Part shown: positions 34,265 to 43,417 of the stretch, one piece after another
Layout: each line of letters opens with the position of its first letter
Position numbering within the stretch: position 1 is the first letter of the stretch
From: a bacterium
Lineage (GTDB): Bacteria; Bacillota; Clostridia; Lachnospirales; Lachnospiraceae
Length of the DNA: 64,000 nt
NCBI GenBank assembly: GCA_023666335.1
Contig: JAMPCE010000003.1
Coordinates: 1-64,000, forward strand
Direction: 5' to 3'
Notes under the pieces: generated by a model
Told to the model about the DNA's origin: nothing
Database searches by the model: none
The model's input: the letters and a program-made list of their open reading frames with translations, nothing else
Position numbers and translations under genes: made by a program

Positions 34265-35797
34265 ATGCAGTTGACACCCGAAGAAATCGCAGAACAGCAG
34301 AAAAATGAAGAGAATACGAAAAAGAAATATATTACTCCGATTCTGCAGGAAAGATGGGAAAAAGAAAATTCCGATAATATCATCATGGAATATTACTTTA
34401 CGGATGGCAGAGTCAATATTGATGGTGATAAGGTGTCAAGGGGAGATAAGAAAAAAGCAGATTATCTTCTGCTATTTAAAGACAACATTCCGTTAGCTTT
34501 AGTAGAGGCAAAAGGGATAGACCATAGTGCGATGGAAGGGTATCAGCAGGTTCTTGCGTATGCTGAGATTCTGGATATTCCATTTGCATATACGACAAAC
34601 GGAGTTGATTTAATTGAAGAGGATATGATTCTGCATAAAAATAACGACAAACTGAAAATGCAGGATTTTCCATATCCCGAGGAGTTGTGGAGCAGATATG
34701 TCAAAGAAAAAGGGTTATCGGAAGATGAAGTCAGACTGATTAATCAGCCTTATTATACTGACACATCAAAATTGAATCCTAAAAAACCACGATATTATCA
34801 AAGAATTGCCATAAACAGGGTGATTGATGCCATCGCACAGGGGAAAAGCAGGATGCTTCTTGTTATGGCAACGGGAACGGGCAAGACTTTTACAGCCTTT
34901 CAGATTGTATGGAGATTGTGGAAAAGTAAAACTAAAAAGAAAATTCTGTATTTAGTTGATAGAGACGACTTGGCAAAACAAACTCTGTCAAAGGATTTTA
35001 AACCGTTTGTCGATAGACGCATTATGGTAAGAATGAAAAATTCCAGCATAAAAATGGACGCTGCCTATGGGATATTTATAGCATTATATCAACAGCTAAA
35101 GAATAAAGACAAAAATTACTACAAAGAACTTCCCCCTGATTTCTTTGACTTAATCATTGTAGATGAATGTCATAGAGGGTCTGCGGCACTGGATTCCAAC
35201 TGGCATGAAATATTGGAATATTTCAGTTCTGCGACGCAGCTTGGATTGACTGCTACACCAAAAGAAACAGAAGATGTATCAAATATCAATTATTTCTGTG
35301 CGGAAACAGATGATAAGCCGTTGTATACTTATTCATTAAAACAAGGCATTGAGGATGGTTTCCTTGCTCCATACAGGGTTATTTCTGTGGAACTTAATAT
35401 TGACAAAGAAGGATACAGACCGCCAGTAGGAAAACTGGATGTAGAGGGCAATCTCCTAGAAGACAGGGTTTATACACAAAAAGATTTTGACAGGACAATC
35501 GTTGTGGAAGAAAGGCAGGAGATTGTTGCAAGAAGAATTACGGATTATATGAAAGAAAATAATTGTAGATATGCGAAAACTATTGTTTTCTGTGAGAATA
35601 TTGACCATGCGGATGCAATGGTTTTAAAACTGAAAAACCTTAATGCAGATTTAGTTCAGGAAAACAGCAAATACATTATGAAAATCACAGGGGATGATGA
35701 GATCGGAAAAGCAGAGCTGGAAAATTTCACTGATCCAAATACAAAATATCCTGTCATCGCAGGCTGCATTACAGGGAAAGTTGACGGAACGGCTTGA
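34265..35797 (+). pseudogene. hsdR: Truncated type I restriction enzyme R subunit (hsdR)
   Basis: The N-terminal half of HsdR is intact: a nuclease region with ADYLLLFKDNIPLALVEAKG (D ... E-x-K), then a superfamily 2 motor with ATGTGKT near residue 204, the DECH box near 301 and GLTATPK. At YPVIA (ending at 35761) the similarity stops. The frame then reads only 12 foreign codons (GCITGKVDGTA) to a stop. A full HsdR would continue with the second helicase domain (TTGVD region) and a C-terminal domain. What follows is hsdS sequence in another frame, so a deletion has joined the two. It cannot work as a translocase. GGAG precedes the ATG. Confidence 0.88.
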
Positions 35798-37184
35798 TAC
35801 TGACAGTAATGTGGATGAAATGCTGAAAAATATCCAAGAAGAAAAGGAAAAACTTGTTGCGGGTAAGAAGATTAAAAAGGAAAAGCAATTACCAGAGATT
35901 CGGGATGAAGATATACCGTTTGAAATTCCTGATAATTGGAAATGGGAGAGGCTAAAAAATATAGTATATAGTGGTGGACAAAAAGTGCCTGATAAGCGCT
36001 TTTCGTATATAGATATAGGATCAATAGATAATATTCATCAGAAATTAAACAATGAAGAGAATATTATTGAAGTTGATAAAGCGCCTTCAAGAGCAAGAAA
36101 AATTGTAAATTATGGAGATGTTTTATATGCGACAGTTAGACCATATTTGCATAATATGTGTATCATTGATAGAAATTTTAATGAAGAGCCGATTGCGAGT
36201 ACAGGTTTTGCAGTTATGACTTGTTGTAAAGGGATACTGAATAAATTTTTATTATTTTATATGTTGTCACCAGAATTTGATAGATATGCAAATTCTACAG
36301 AAAATGCTAAAGGTGTGGCATATCCTGCAATTAATGATGACAAGTTTTATCGCGCGTTAGTTCCTATTCCTCCAATTGAAGAACAGCAGAGAATCGTTGA
36401 TAGAATCAATGAGATAATGCCGAAGATTGATGAATATGAGAAGATTGAAAAAGAATTGGAAGCGCTCAAAAAAAATTTTCCAACGAATATGAAAGATGCA
36501 CTGTTTCAAGCTGCTATGCAAGGAAAATTGACAGAGCAGTTAGAGAGTGATAGTAGTGTGGATGAATTATTGCAGGAAATTAAGGAAAAGGAGTTAAGGG
36601 GAAGTGATTGGAAAGCTAAAAAAGAATATGAAATAGATGAAATATTAGACATTATTGACAGCCCAATTATTCCGAATAGTTGGAAATGGGTTAAATTGAG
36701 TGATATTGCTTTTTCCAATATTGGATTGACATATCAGCCTAGTGATAAAACAGAAGATGGAGTAATTGTACTTCGTTCATCCAATATTCAAAACGGAAAA
36801 ATGGACTATAATGATATTGTAAAAGTAAATATGAAAATACCCAAAAACAAAATGTGTGATATAGGAGACATACTGATGTGCGTAAGAAATGGGAGCAAGT
36901 CGCTGGTCGGGAAAGTGGCGGTGATAGATAAAACCAATATGTCCTTTGGAGCATTTATGTCAATAATAAGAGGCAGATGTAATCAATTTCTATATTATTT
37001 TTTTGCTTCAAATATGTTTAAGAAACAAATGCATATAAATTCATCTACAGAAACAATAAATCAAATTACACAAGATATGTTATTTAATTGTGTTATTCCA
37101 CTTCCGCCAATCGAGGAACAGCAGAGGATAGTAGAAAGATTGAATGCATTGTTGCCGTTATGCGAAGATTTAGGGAAAGAGTAG
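35763..37184 (+). pseudogene. hsdS: Type I restriction specificity subunit (hsdS) lacking its start
   Basis: The protein has two target recognition domains, each starting with an IPDNWKWERL/IPNSWKWVKL motif and each ending with a PIPPIEEQQRIV helix. The central repeat MKDALFQAAMQGKLTEQLESDSS (positions 36490-36555) shows what the N-terminus should look like: the gene here begins in the matching AALQGKLTERLDTDS, so about seven residues and the start codon are gone. The frame is open back to 35694 inside hsdR, and an internal start there would add a false N-terminus. No hsdM gene is in the window. The locus is therefore inactive unless modification and restriction partners lie elsewhere. Confidence 0.85.
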
Positions 37185-37224
37185 AAGTGTACTATGAAGC
37201 AGGGATTATATTAGGAGGAGTTAT

Positions 37225-37770
37225 ATGAGTAATGTGGATTCTACTAAAATAGAAAAGAGAGCCCTTTATGTATTGCAAGGACTAATTGTAGGTAGTGATT
37301 ATTTAGATGATTCATTTCAGGCTATGGATAAAGAATTATCTTGGGATGGATATGTTTATTCTTATAAAGAAAAAAAGTTTAGCAATAAAACGTTTGATGA
37401 TAAGATACCTGTACAGATTAAAGGACATTATGACGAGAACAAAAAAGAGATTAATAGAAATAGAATACAATTTCCAGTGAAATTAAGTGTGTTAGAGAAC
37501 TATTATGCAGATAGAGGCGTACTTTATTTTAGAATTCTGTTAACCGATGATAAGGCAGAAATATTTTATAATGCTTTATATCCTTCTAAAATAAAAACTT
37601 TATTAGAAGAAGCAAAGCGAAAGAAAAATAAACATAATGCCATATTAATTGAACAGGGCAAAGAGCAGTCGGAAAGACTGATTGCCTTGCGCGATTTGGC
37701 AGTAAGACAGATGCGGACGATGGAGTCCTTAAATACATCTGGATTGCCACAGGTGGGAGTGTATAAGTAA
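37225..37770 (+). CDS. DUF4365-like protein, possibly truncated
   Basis: The 181-residue protein resembles DUF4365 in its N-terminal part: KIEKRALYVLQGLI ... DYLDDSFQAMDKELSWDGYV, then KIPVQIKGH, an acidic residue followed by Q-x-K as in Mrr-like nuclease folds. Such genes are often found near restriction and other defence systems. Known relatives are usually longer. The last 35 residues (from about 37,660) have different base use from the rest and no match that I know, so the gene may have been cut and closed by new sequence. AGGAGG lies 7 bases before the ATG. Nuclease activity is inferred only. Confidence 0.6.
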   Translation: MSNVDSTKIEKRALYVLQGLIVGSDYLDDSFQAMDKELSWDGYVYSYKEKKFSNKTFDDKIPVQIKGHYDENKKEINRNRIQFPVKLSVLENYYADRGVLYFRILLTDDKAEIFYNALYPSKIKTLLEEAKRKKNKHNAILIEQGKEQSERLIALRDLAVRQMRTMESLNTSGLPQVGVYK

Positions 37771-37837
37771 GTAAACGTTTATCGGCAAGAAAGCCATCAA
37801 TTTTGAATGATAGTAAACCATCAGAAAGGAGAACCCC

Positions 37838-38485
37838 ATGAACCTAAACCACATCACCGTAAACACCCAGAGCAGTATTCGGATAGAGGGCTCGAAAATC
37901 CTCTATTTCGACCCGTTTCAGATTGAGACCGCCGCGAAAGATGCGGATATCATTTTTATCACCCACGAGCATTACGATCATTTCGACCCGCCCTCCATTG
38001 TGAAGATCAAAAAAGAAGATACGCTCCTGATCGCGCCCAAATCTATGGAAAAGAAAGCGCTTGCCGAGTCCGGCATATCATCTGAGCGGTGTTTCTTTTA
38101 TCAGCCGGGAGAGACGCATGAGCAGGCAGATCTTACGATAGAAACGGTTCCCGCTTATAACAGAATGAAACCCTTTCACACGAAAGGCAGGAAGTGGCAG
38201 GGATATGTCGTGACAATGGACGGCGTTCGCTATTATGTATCCGGCGATACGGATGTAAATGAGGAGATGGAGAGCGTGCAGTGCGACGTGGCGATGATTC
38301 CCATCGGCGGCTTTTATACGATGGACAAAAAGCAGGCGGCGGATTATATCGCGAAGCAAAAGCCCAAGGCGGTGATTCCGACGCACTATGGCAGCATCGT
38401 AGGGGAGAAAGCGGACGGACGGGATTTTCAAAAGGCGCTGGAAGGGTTGGACGGCAGTATTCAAGTGGAGCTTAAGCTGGGTTGA
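37838..38485 (+). CDS. Metallo-beta-lactamase-fold hydrolase
   Basis: The 215-residue cytosolic protein has the metal-binding THEHYDHFD (HxHxDH) near residue 43, SGDTD near 136 and a final histidine in PTHYGS. This is the UlaG-like/Lactamase_B_2 group, which includes hydrolases of phosphodiesters and lactones. Substrate is unknown. AAGGAG lies 6 bases before the ATG. Its base use returns to that of the core genome, marking the end of the AT-rich island. The next gene starts 17 bases after its stop and is likely co-transcribed. Confidence 0.88.
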   Translation: MNLNHITVNTQSSIRIEGSKILYFDPFQIETAAKDADIIFITHEHYDHFDPPSIVKIKKEDTLLIAPKSMEKKALAESGISSERCFFYQPGETHEQADLTIETVPAYNRMKPFHTKGRKWQGYVVTMDGVRYYVSGDTDVNEEMESVQCDVAMIPIGGFYTMDKKQAADYIAKQKPKAVIPTHYGSIVGEKADGRDFQKALEGLDGSIQVELKLG

Positions 38486-38502
38486 ATGAAAGGAGGCTGA
38501 CC

Positions 38503-38913
38503 ATGCAGCACGAATGTAAAATCACAGTTCTGGAGACAAAGGTCTTCCCGGAGTTACAGGAAAAATATCTGGCGGATCCGAAGTCTGGTGCCTGTCCGTG
38601 CTTTCAGCCGGGAGATACGTTCCATCTCAAGAGGACAGCCGGGCAGGATGATTTCTACCACCTGATGAACGGCAGATTCTGCGGCGAAGCGTGGGATGCC
38701 ATCAGCCGGTATGTTTACACGGCGTTGCAGGGCGGTTCCATTATGCACAAGTGGACGAATGACGAGCGTATGATGATTGCCTGCTGCAATGACGGCACCC
38801 GGCCCGTGATATTCAAGATCGAGCGGATTGATATTCCGGAGACTGACGAAGAGCGCGAGTGGCTGGAAAAACAGAACTTTAAGAACAGCGTGGATGATGC
38901 ATATACAGGATAA
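38503..38913 (+). CDS. TIGR04076-family protein
   Basis: The 136-residue protein fits the TIGR04076 pattern: KITVLETKVFPELQEKYL at the start, CPCFQPGDTF, FCGEAWDAISRYVY and CCNDGTRPVIFKIERI. The cysteines and acidic residues are conserved in the family, whose function is unknown. A further C-terminal tail of about 25 charged residues is present. The ATG at 38503 is chosen because AGGAGG lies 6 bases upstream; the frame also extends to 38482, overlapping the hydrolase gene. It is probably in an operon with the hydrolase. Confidence 0.8.
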   Translation: MQHECKITVLETKVFPELQEKYLADPKSGACPCFQPGDTFHLKRTAGQDDFYHLMNGRFCGEAWDAISRYVYTALQGGSIMHKWTNDERMMIACCNDGTRPVIFKIERIDIPETDEEREWLEKQNFKNSVDDAYTG

Positions 38914-38970
38914 GAAGTCGAGAAACCGGACAATGGAAAGACGTTGCAATCGGACACGGAAAAGGATACT

Positions 38971-41112
38971 ATGGCAAAACACTTATATCAGGATAGCGAA
39001 AAAAAGCGAAACCGAACCATCAGCATAGCTGTTCTCGTTCTGTTGCTTGTGGCTTGCGGCGCTTCGGCTAAAAAAGCGGAATGGCAGGACGAACAGGATA
39101 TCTGCGAAGTGCAGGAACTTGGCGGCTATCTGTATGAACATACGCCCGCCAGCCCTTATGCGGCTGCGGAAATCGCGATCAGGGATTATGTGGGAGAAAA
39201 GCTGGAGACTGATTGGGATGAGCCGCCGGCGTTTCAATTTGCGGGAGAGGCGGATGTGACATGGCATTTTTATGATTCGCTTGCGGAAATGGAAACGGCG
39301 TTACATGTGGCGGCAGAGCAGGAGATGGATGAAAGTTCGCTGCATTTTCTGTACTATACGTTTCCGATGACGGAGAATGACCACGCTCTCGATCTGTACA
39401 ACGATCTGAAAAGCAGATTTGATACGGATGGGCATCCTTTTGCGGCATGGAGCGCGGATGACGGAAAGTTGTTTTACTATTTGCAGGAAACAGTGGGGGA
39501 AGAGGACGGCTATACGTATTATAGGCTGGATCATCGAACCTCAAAGGTCAATCTCTATATGAAAGACCGGACGGCATATGGGCTTACCCTGTTGAATATG
39601 CCGTCGGAAGATGACGAGACGCTGGAATATGTGTTTGAGGATGTTTTCTGGCACTACGGCGATCTGTGGAGCGGCTGGGGATTGGATGAGGAAGCTCTGT
39701 ACTGGATTGACCATGAGGAGCGGCTGACTGAGATGGAGGACCCGAAGCGCAGCTTTTTGGAGGTGCGGGGAATTGACGAGAATTGGGAATCCGCCGGGGA
39801 CGAGGGGATCATGCGGTATTTTGGCTTGCTTATGGAAGCGGATTACGAGCTGCCGCTTACGGAGGACGGCAGGACGCTCTCTCTGCACTTTTCTCTTGCA
39901 GAGGATGATGAGAAAGAACTCCGCTACTATCTTTGGAATGGTCATTGTATGGACGAATCTTACGACATGACAGTGACGGATTTGGAGAGCGGGGAGGTGC
40001 TACAGGAGCGCACGCTGTCCTTAAGCATTGAACTGCCGGATACGATCACTTATCCGGACTTAAACGGTGACGGTTACGCGGATATGCGGGTCGGTGCGCC
40101 GGTACATAACAGCGGCGCAGCAGCGGTCGAGGAAGATTATTCGCCACCGTCGTATCTGCTTTGGAATTCTCAGACAGAGCAGTTTGAGCGCAAGACGGAA
40201 AAAGAGGTGGAAAACAGCAGGCGCGCGATGGCAAACGGCTTAACGGAGGAAGAACAGGAAGAAAAGAGTAAGCGGGAAAGGTACGATGCGTTTGCGCTGG
40301 TGCGGGAGCTGCTGGAATGGGCTGATGCGGAGGACTATATCAAGCTTACAGGCGATGAGATGGCGGAATATGTGGTGCAGGAGGGTGACAGTCTCTGGCG
40401 GATCAGTGAGCGTTTTTACGGAACCGGATATAAGTGGACGAGTATTGTGCGGAACAGAGGTGCGTCGGAAGATCCTGATTATCTGCCTGTGGGCGAGACG
40501 GTGTGCATGCCGGAGGTCTGCTATATTCCGAAAGATTTGTTTTCCAGAGGCGGTCTGCTCTCCGAGGGGAGTTTTCAAATGGAACAGCCGAATGGATTTG
40601 CCTATTATTTTCTGAACGGCGATCTGCGCTATGTGCCCTATGAGCAGGAAAATCAAATCCACAGTCTTCCGGTGACGAATCCCGTGGGAGAGAATCCTTT
40701 CCGTGCGGAGGAGGACTGGGAAGCGTTTCAGGCGGAGGCTTTGCGGTGCAGCGAGGAACTCTGTGCAGGAAAGGTATCGAATCTCAGATTTGAAAAGTGG
40801 CGTCTGGAAAGCGGCAGCGATCTGTACGGCTACTATTTTGAGTATGATACGGGCGAAGAAGTGATAGAATACGTGGATTTCTTTCAATTTGGTGAATCTA
40901 ATATGGCGGAAGTGATCGGCGTGCGCGAGCAGGAACCGAACACGGTGCTGGTGAATACTGTCCGCTATATCGCGGCAAGCTTTACCGATTACGGCGGCGC
41001 GCCGGGCATGGGCTGGGGCGATGGCGTGGTTCCTAATGTGGGTGCGGACCAGTGGAACTATCCGTATCTGCACAATCTGTTTGAGGCGGCGCGGGAGCAG
41101 TTTCAGATGTGA
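38971..41112 (+). CDS. Large lipoprotein with LysM domain
   Basis: The 713-residue product has a signal sequence ending in a lipobox (LLLVAC, Cys near residue 29), so it should be attached to the outer face of the membrane. One LysM domain (about 468-515; YVVQEGDSLWRISERFYGTG) probably binds peptidoglycan. A stretch near residue 360 (PDLNGDGYADMRVG) resembles an FG-GAP or dockerin-type calcium loop. The rest is unusual, rich in acidic and aromatic residues, with no family I recognise. The ATG at 38971 has AAGGA 4 bases upstream; a TTG at 38944 is in frame. It is the last plus-strand gene before the minus-strand polysaccharide locus. Confidence 0.8.
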   Translation: MAKHLYQDSEKKRNRTISIAVLVLLLVACGASAKKAEWQDEQDICEVQELGGYLYEHTPASPYAAAEIAIRDYVGEKLETDWDEPPAFQFAGEADVTWHFYDSLAEMETALHVAAEQEMDESSLHFLYYTFPMTENDHALDLYNDLKSRFDTDGHPFAAWSADDGKLFYYLQETVGEEDGYTYYRLDHRTSKVNLYMKDRTAYGLTLLNMPSEDDETLEYVFEDVFWHYGDLWSGWGLDEEALYWIDHEERLTEMEDPKRSFLEVRGIDENWESAGDEGIMRYFGLLMEADYELPLTEDGRTLSLHFSLAEDDEKELRYYLWNGHCMDESYDMTVTDLESGEVLQERTLSLSIELPDTITYPDLNGDGYADMRVGAPVHNSGAAAVEEDYSPPSYLLWNSQTEQFERKTEKEVENSRRAMANGLTEEEQEEKSKRERYDAFALVRELLEWADAEDYIKLTGDEMAEYVVQEGDSLWRISERFYGTGYKWTSIVRNRGASEDPDYLPVGETVCMPEVCYIPKDLFSRGGLLSEGSFQMEQPNGFAYYFLNGDLRYVPYEQENQIHSLPVTNPVGENPFRAEEDWEAFQAEALRCSEELCAGKVSNLRFEKWRLESGSDLYGYYFEYDTGEEVIEYVDFFQFGESNMAEVIGVREQEPNTVLVNTVRYIAASFTDYGGAPGMGWGDGVVPNVGADQWNYPYLHNLFEAAREQFQM

Positions 41113-41174
41113 TGATGCCGCAGAAAAATCGGCTTCATAAGCATCATAACTTCGGTTGTGCCATTTACACGGTA

Positions 41175-41816
41175 TTATTGATAATACCACTTCTGAGCCT
41201 CCTCGCTGTCTTCTTCGGCGGGAGGCATCAGTTTTTTCAGCACATACTCCATCGGAAAAGAGAGCGCGAACAGATAGACGCCCGGCAGCACAAAGATTGC
41301 CCACGGCATCAGGTAGACCGCAACACAGGCGGATGCAAACACGAGCAGGATCGCGAGCGTCAGCGGCAGAAACCGAAAGAGCAGATAAGCGGCGGTTTTG
41401 ATCAGTTCCGTATTTTTTTTATGGAAGCGGGACAGCAGCGGGCAGGCATAGATCGTCAGCCCTGCCACAATAAATGACACGAGTGTCAGTATTACAAAGA
41501 GGGCGTTATTCAAGCTGCTCTGCACATGCCAGACATAGTACAAGTCAACTGCCAGCACGCCGCAGACGATTACAAACAGCAGCGTAAGCAGAAGCATCTG
41601 CCGCAGATTTTCCTTGAAGGAATGCCAGTATTCTCTGCCGATATAGCCCGTCTTATGCCGTACGCATTTCGCCATCGCGTAATAAGCCGCCGTGGTGGAC
41701 GCGCCTGCCGTGATGATCGGCAGGCATCCGGCGATCCACAGGATCCCCACATACAATATCTCAAATAACAGATTCATGAATCGGCTGAAACCGCTGTCGC
41801 TGCTGAAAATTTTCAT
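41175..41816 (-). CDS. YesL-family (DUF624) membrane protein
   Basis: The 213-residue protein has five or so membrane helices with the DUF624 features: FEILYVGILWIAGCLPIITAGASTTAAYYAM near the start, HSFKENLRQ in a cytoplasmic loop and LPGVYLFALSFPMEYVLK at the end. YesL proteins accompany oligosaccharide ABC transporters in Firmicutes, but their job is unknown. This copy is the last gene of the mannan locus, 103 bases after a binding-protein gene and beyond a hairpin that may reduce its transcription. A second YesL gene lies at 56997-57671. Confidence 0.85.
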   Translation of the reverse strand: MKIFSSDSGFSRFMNLLFEILYVGILWIAGCLPIITAGASTTAAYYAMAKCVRHKTGYIGREYWHSFKENLRQMLLLTLLFVIVCGVLAVDLYYVWHVQSSLNNALFVILTLVSFIVAGLTIYACPLLSRFHKKNTELIKTAAYLLFRFLPLTLAILLVFASACVAVYLMPWAIFVLPGVYLFALSFPMEYVLKKLMPPAEEDSEEAQKWYYQ

Positions 41817-41861
41817 CTTATCGCTATCCTTCGATTATTCTCCGAGAACGGGAAAATCCGA

Positions 41862-41893
41862 AAGATCGGGAAGAGCAAGCTCCTCCCGATCTT
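41862..41893 (-). terminator. Terminator-like hairpin after the second binding-protein gene
   Basis: On the minus strand a 15-bp stem with one mismatch (41893-41879 with 41876-41862; core AAGATCGGGA) follows the binding-protein stop by about 26 bases. The tract after it, TCGGATTTTCCC, is only partly T-rich, so readthrough into yesL is expected. Confidence 0.6.
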
Positions 41894-41919
41894 CCATAAA
41901 AATCATTTCTGCCTTGCGC

Positions 41920-43377
41920 TTAGTGATAGTAGCTGTCCAGCGCATCCTGCACGCTCTGCTTGTAAGTCTCGGAGAACTGTGCTGCGGTCATCTCGCCGTT
42001 TAAGAGCTGTGACCAATCCCAGTCAAGACCAAGAGCGTTCCACAGGTCGAATGCGCCTCTTGCGCCCATGTACTCCATGACTGCGTAGTTTTCTTCCGTG
42101 ATCGCGCAGTCTTCCCACCAGGTCAGATCGCCGTCACGCAGATCGGTATCGCCATGATACCAGTTCTGCCAATCGTAGAATACGTTGTATACCAGTTCCG
42201 GATTGTCAACGCCGACAGGGATCATCCATGCGTTACCGGAAGATACGTTCTTGAACTTATTGGTTGCTTCGTCGCCGGAAGGACCGATCGGCCAAGGGCA
42301 CCATACCACGTCGAAGCCCAGATCCTGATCGGCATTTGCATTGGAGATCCATGCCGCGGTGATCCAGAAAGCAACTTTGCCGTCCATGTAAGCATTCTGG
42401 TTGCCGTCGAAATCTTCGCTGTCCCAAGGACGAGCCACATGGTCTACATTGTACATATTGTAGATGAAGTCAAGCACTTCCGCCACTTCAGGGCTGGAGA
42501 GATTCTCCGTATCGGACATCGCGATGCCGGTGCCGTTGCTCATCGTCAGGTTATAAACAAGGAAGTCCCAACGGGAGCCGTAGCCGTATACGTCAGTCAC
42601 GCCGTCGCCGTCCGTGTCCTGTGTCAGCGTCATCATGTACTCACGCCACTTATCCCAGGTCCACTCGCCTCTCTCATAGAGTGCGTTGGGATCTTCGAGA
42701 CCCGCATCCTCTAACATCTGCTTGTTGTAAGCGAGCATGTAGGTGTTGGCAAGCAGCATCTCCGCAGAGTTGGACTGGAACAGATAGGTGCCTGTGTCCG
42801 TACCGACGTCCACTTTGGAGAATACCATCTGGTCATTGAAAATGTCAGCATCGCCGGGAAGGATCGTCTCAAGGTCGGTCGCGAAACCGTTCAGAGCAGC
42901 CGGAATACCGAAACCTAAGTCTACTTCGTAAATATCCACGTCGGGCGTACCCGCCAGGATAGAGGTATTGATGGACTCCTGTGTGCCGTCCCATGTCAGA
43001 TTGACAAACTCGATTCTGACATTATATTTTTCCTCTACCTCTTTTACGATATCAAAGTGTGCCTGTGCAAGCTCCTCGTCCGCTACGCTCGGGTCGTCGT
43101 GGATATCCGTATGGGTGCTGTCATAGAAGTGATCGTACCATGTACCGATCTTGATCGTCCGAGTCTCGCCCTCATTGTAGAGAGATCCGGAATCGGAAGA
43201 ACCCGCATCAGCGGAATCCGCTGCCGTGTCCCCCCCCGACGTATCTGCCGCCGCGTCCGTGCCGCTCTCCTCCGCGGCAGGAGCCGGAGCGGTGGAATCC
43301 CCACCGCCGCAAGCCGTAAGCCCTGCAACCATTGTCACACTCAGACCGAGTGCCAGTAATTTCCTTAAATTGCTCAT
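41920..43377 (-). CDS. Sugar ABC transporter substrate-binding lipoprotein (family 1)
   Basis: The 485-residue protein has a lipobox (GLTACGGG) and an Ala/Asp/Ser-rich linker. The mature domain follows, with the family 1 solute-binding look: TIKIGTWYDHFYD, YNVRIEFVNLTWDG, VDIYEVDLGF, MLAYNKQMLEDAGLEDPN with WTWDKWREYMMTLTQDTDGDGVTDVYGYG. Its role is to capture an oligosaccharide outside the membrane and hand it to the permeases encoded at 45381-47321. The aspartate-rich DTDGDGVTD may bind calcium. AGGAGG precedes the ATG. It lies near the end of the mannan locus, after the repeat lipoprotein. Confidence 0.93.
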   Translation of the reverse strand: MSNLRKLLALGLSVTMVAGLTACGGGDSTAPAPAAEESGTDAAADTSGGDTAADSADAGSSDSGSLYNEGETRTIKIGTWYDHFYDSTHTDIHDDPSVADEELAQAHFDIVKEVEEKYNVRIEFVNLTWDGTQESINTSILAGTPDVDIYEVDLGFGIPAALNGFATDLETILPGDADIFNDQMVFSKVDVGTDTGTYLFQSNSAEMLLANTYMLAYNKQMLEDAGLEDPNALYERGEWTWDKWREYMMTLTQDTDGDGVTDVYGYGSRWDFLVYNLTMSNGTGIAMSDTENLSSPEVAEVLDFIYNMYNVDHVARPWDSEDFDGNQNAYMDGKVAFWITAAWISNANADQDLGFDVVWCPWPIGPSGDEATNKFKNVSSGNAWMIPVGVDNPELVYNVFYDWQNWYHGDTDLRDGDLTWWEDCAITEENYAVMEYMGARGAFDLWNALGLDWDWSQLLNGEMTAAQFSETYKQSVQDALDSYYH

Positions 43378-43417
43378 GCTCTGTAAATCCTCCTTCTTTT
43401 TATTTTTAATTGATTTC

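Noticed and set aside
35694..35762. ATG at 35694 as the genuine start of hsdS
   Set aside because: The added residues are the out-of-frame reading of hsdR and do not match HsdS N-termini; hsdS homology starts only at 35763.
41171..41188. Perfect 8-bp palindrome GGTATTAT-TG-ATAATACC
   Set aside because: It overlaps the last codons and stop of the YesL gene and has no T-tract; probably chance, though a weak two-way stop is possible.
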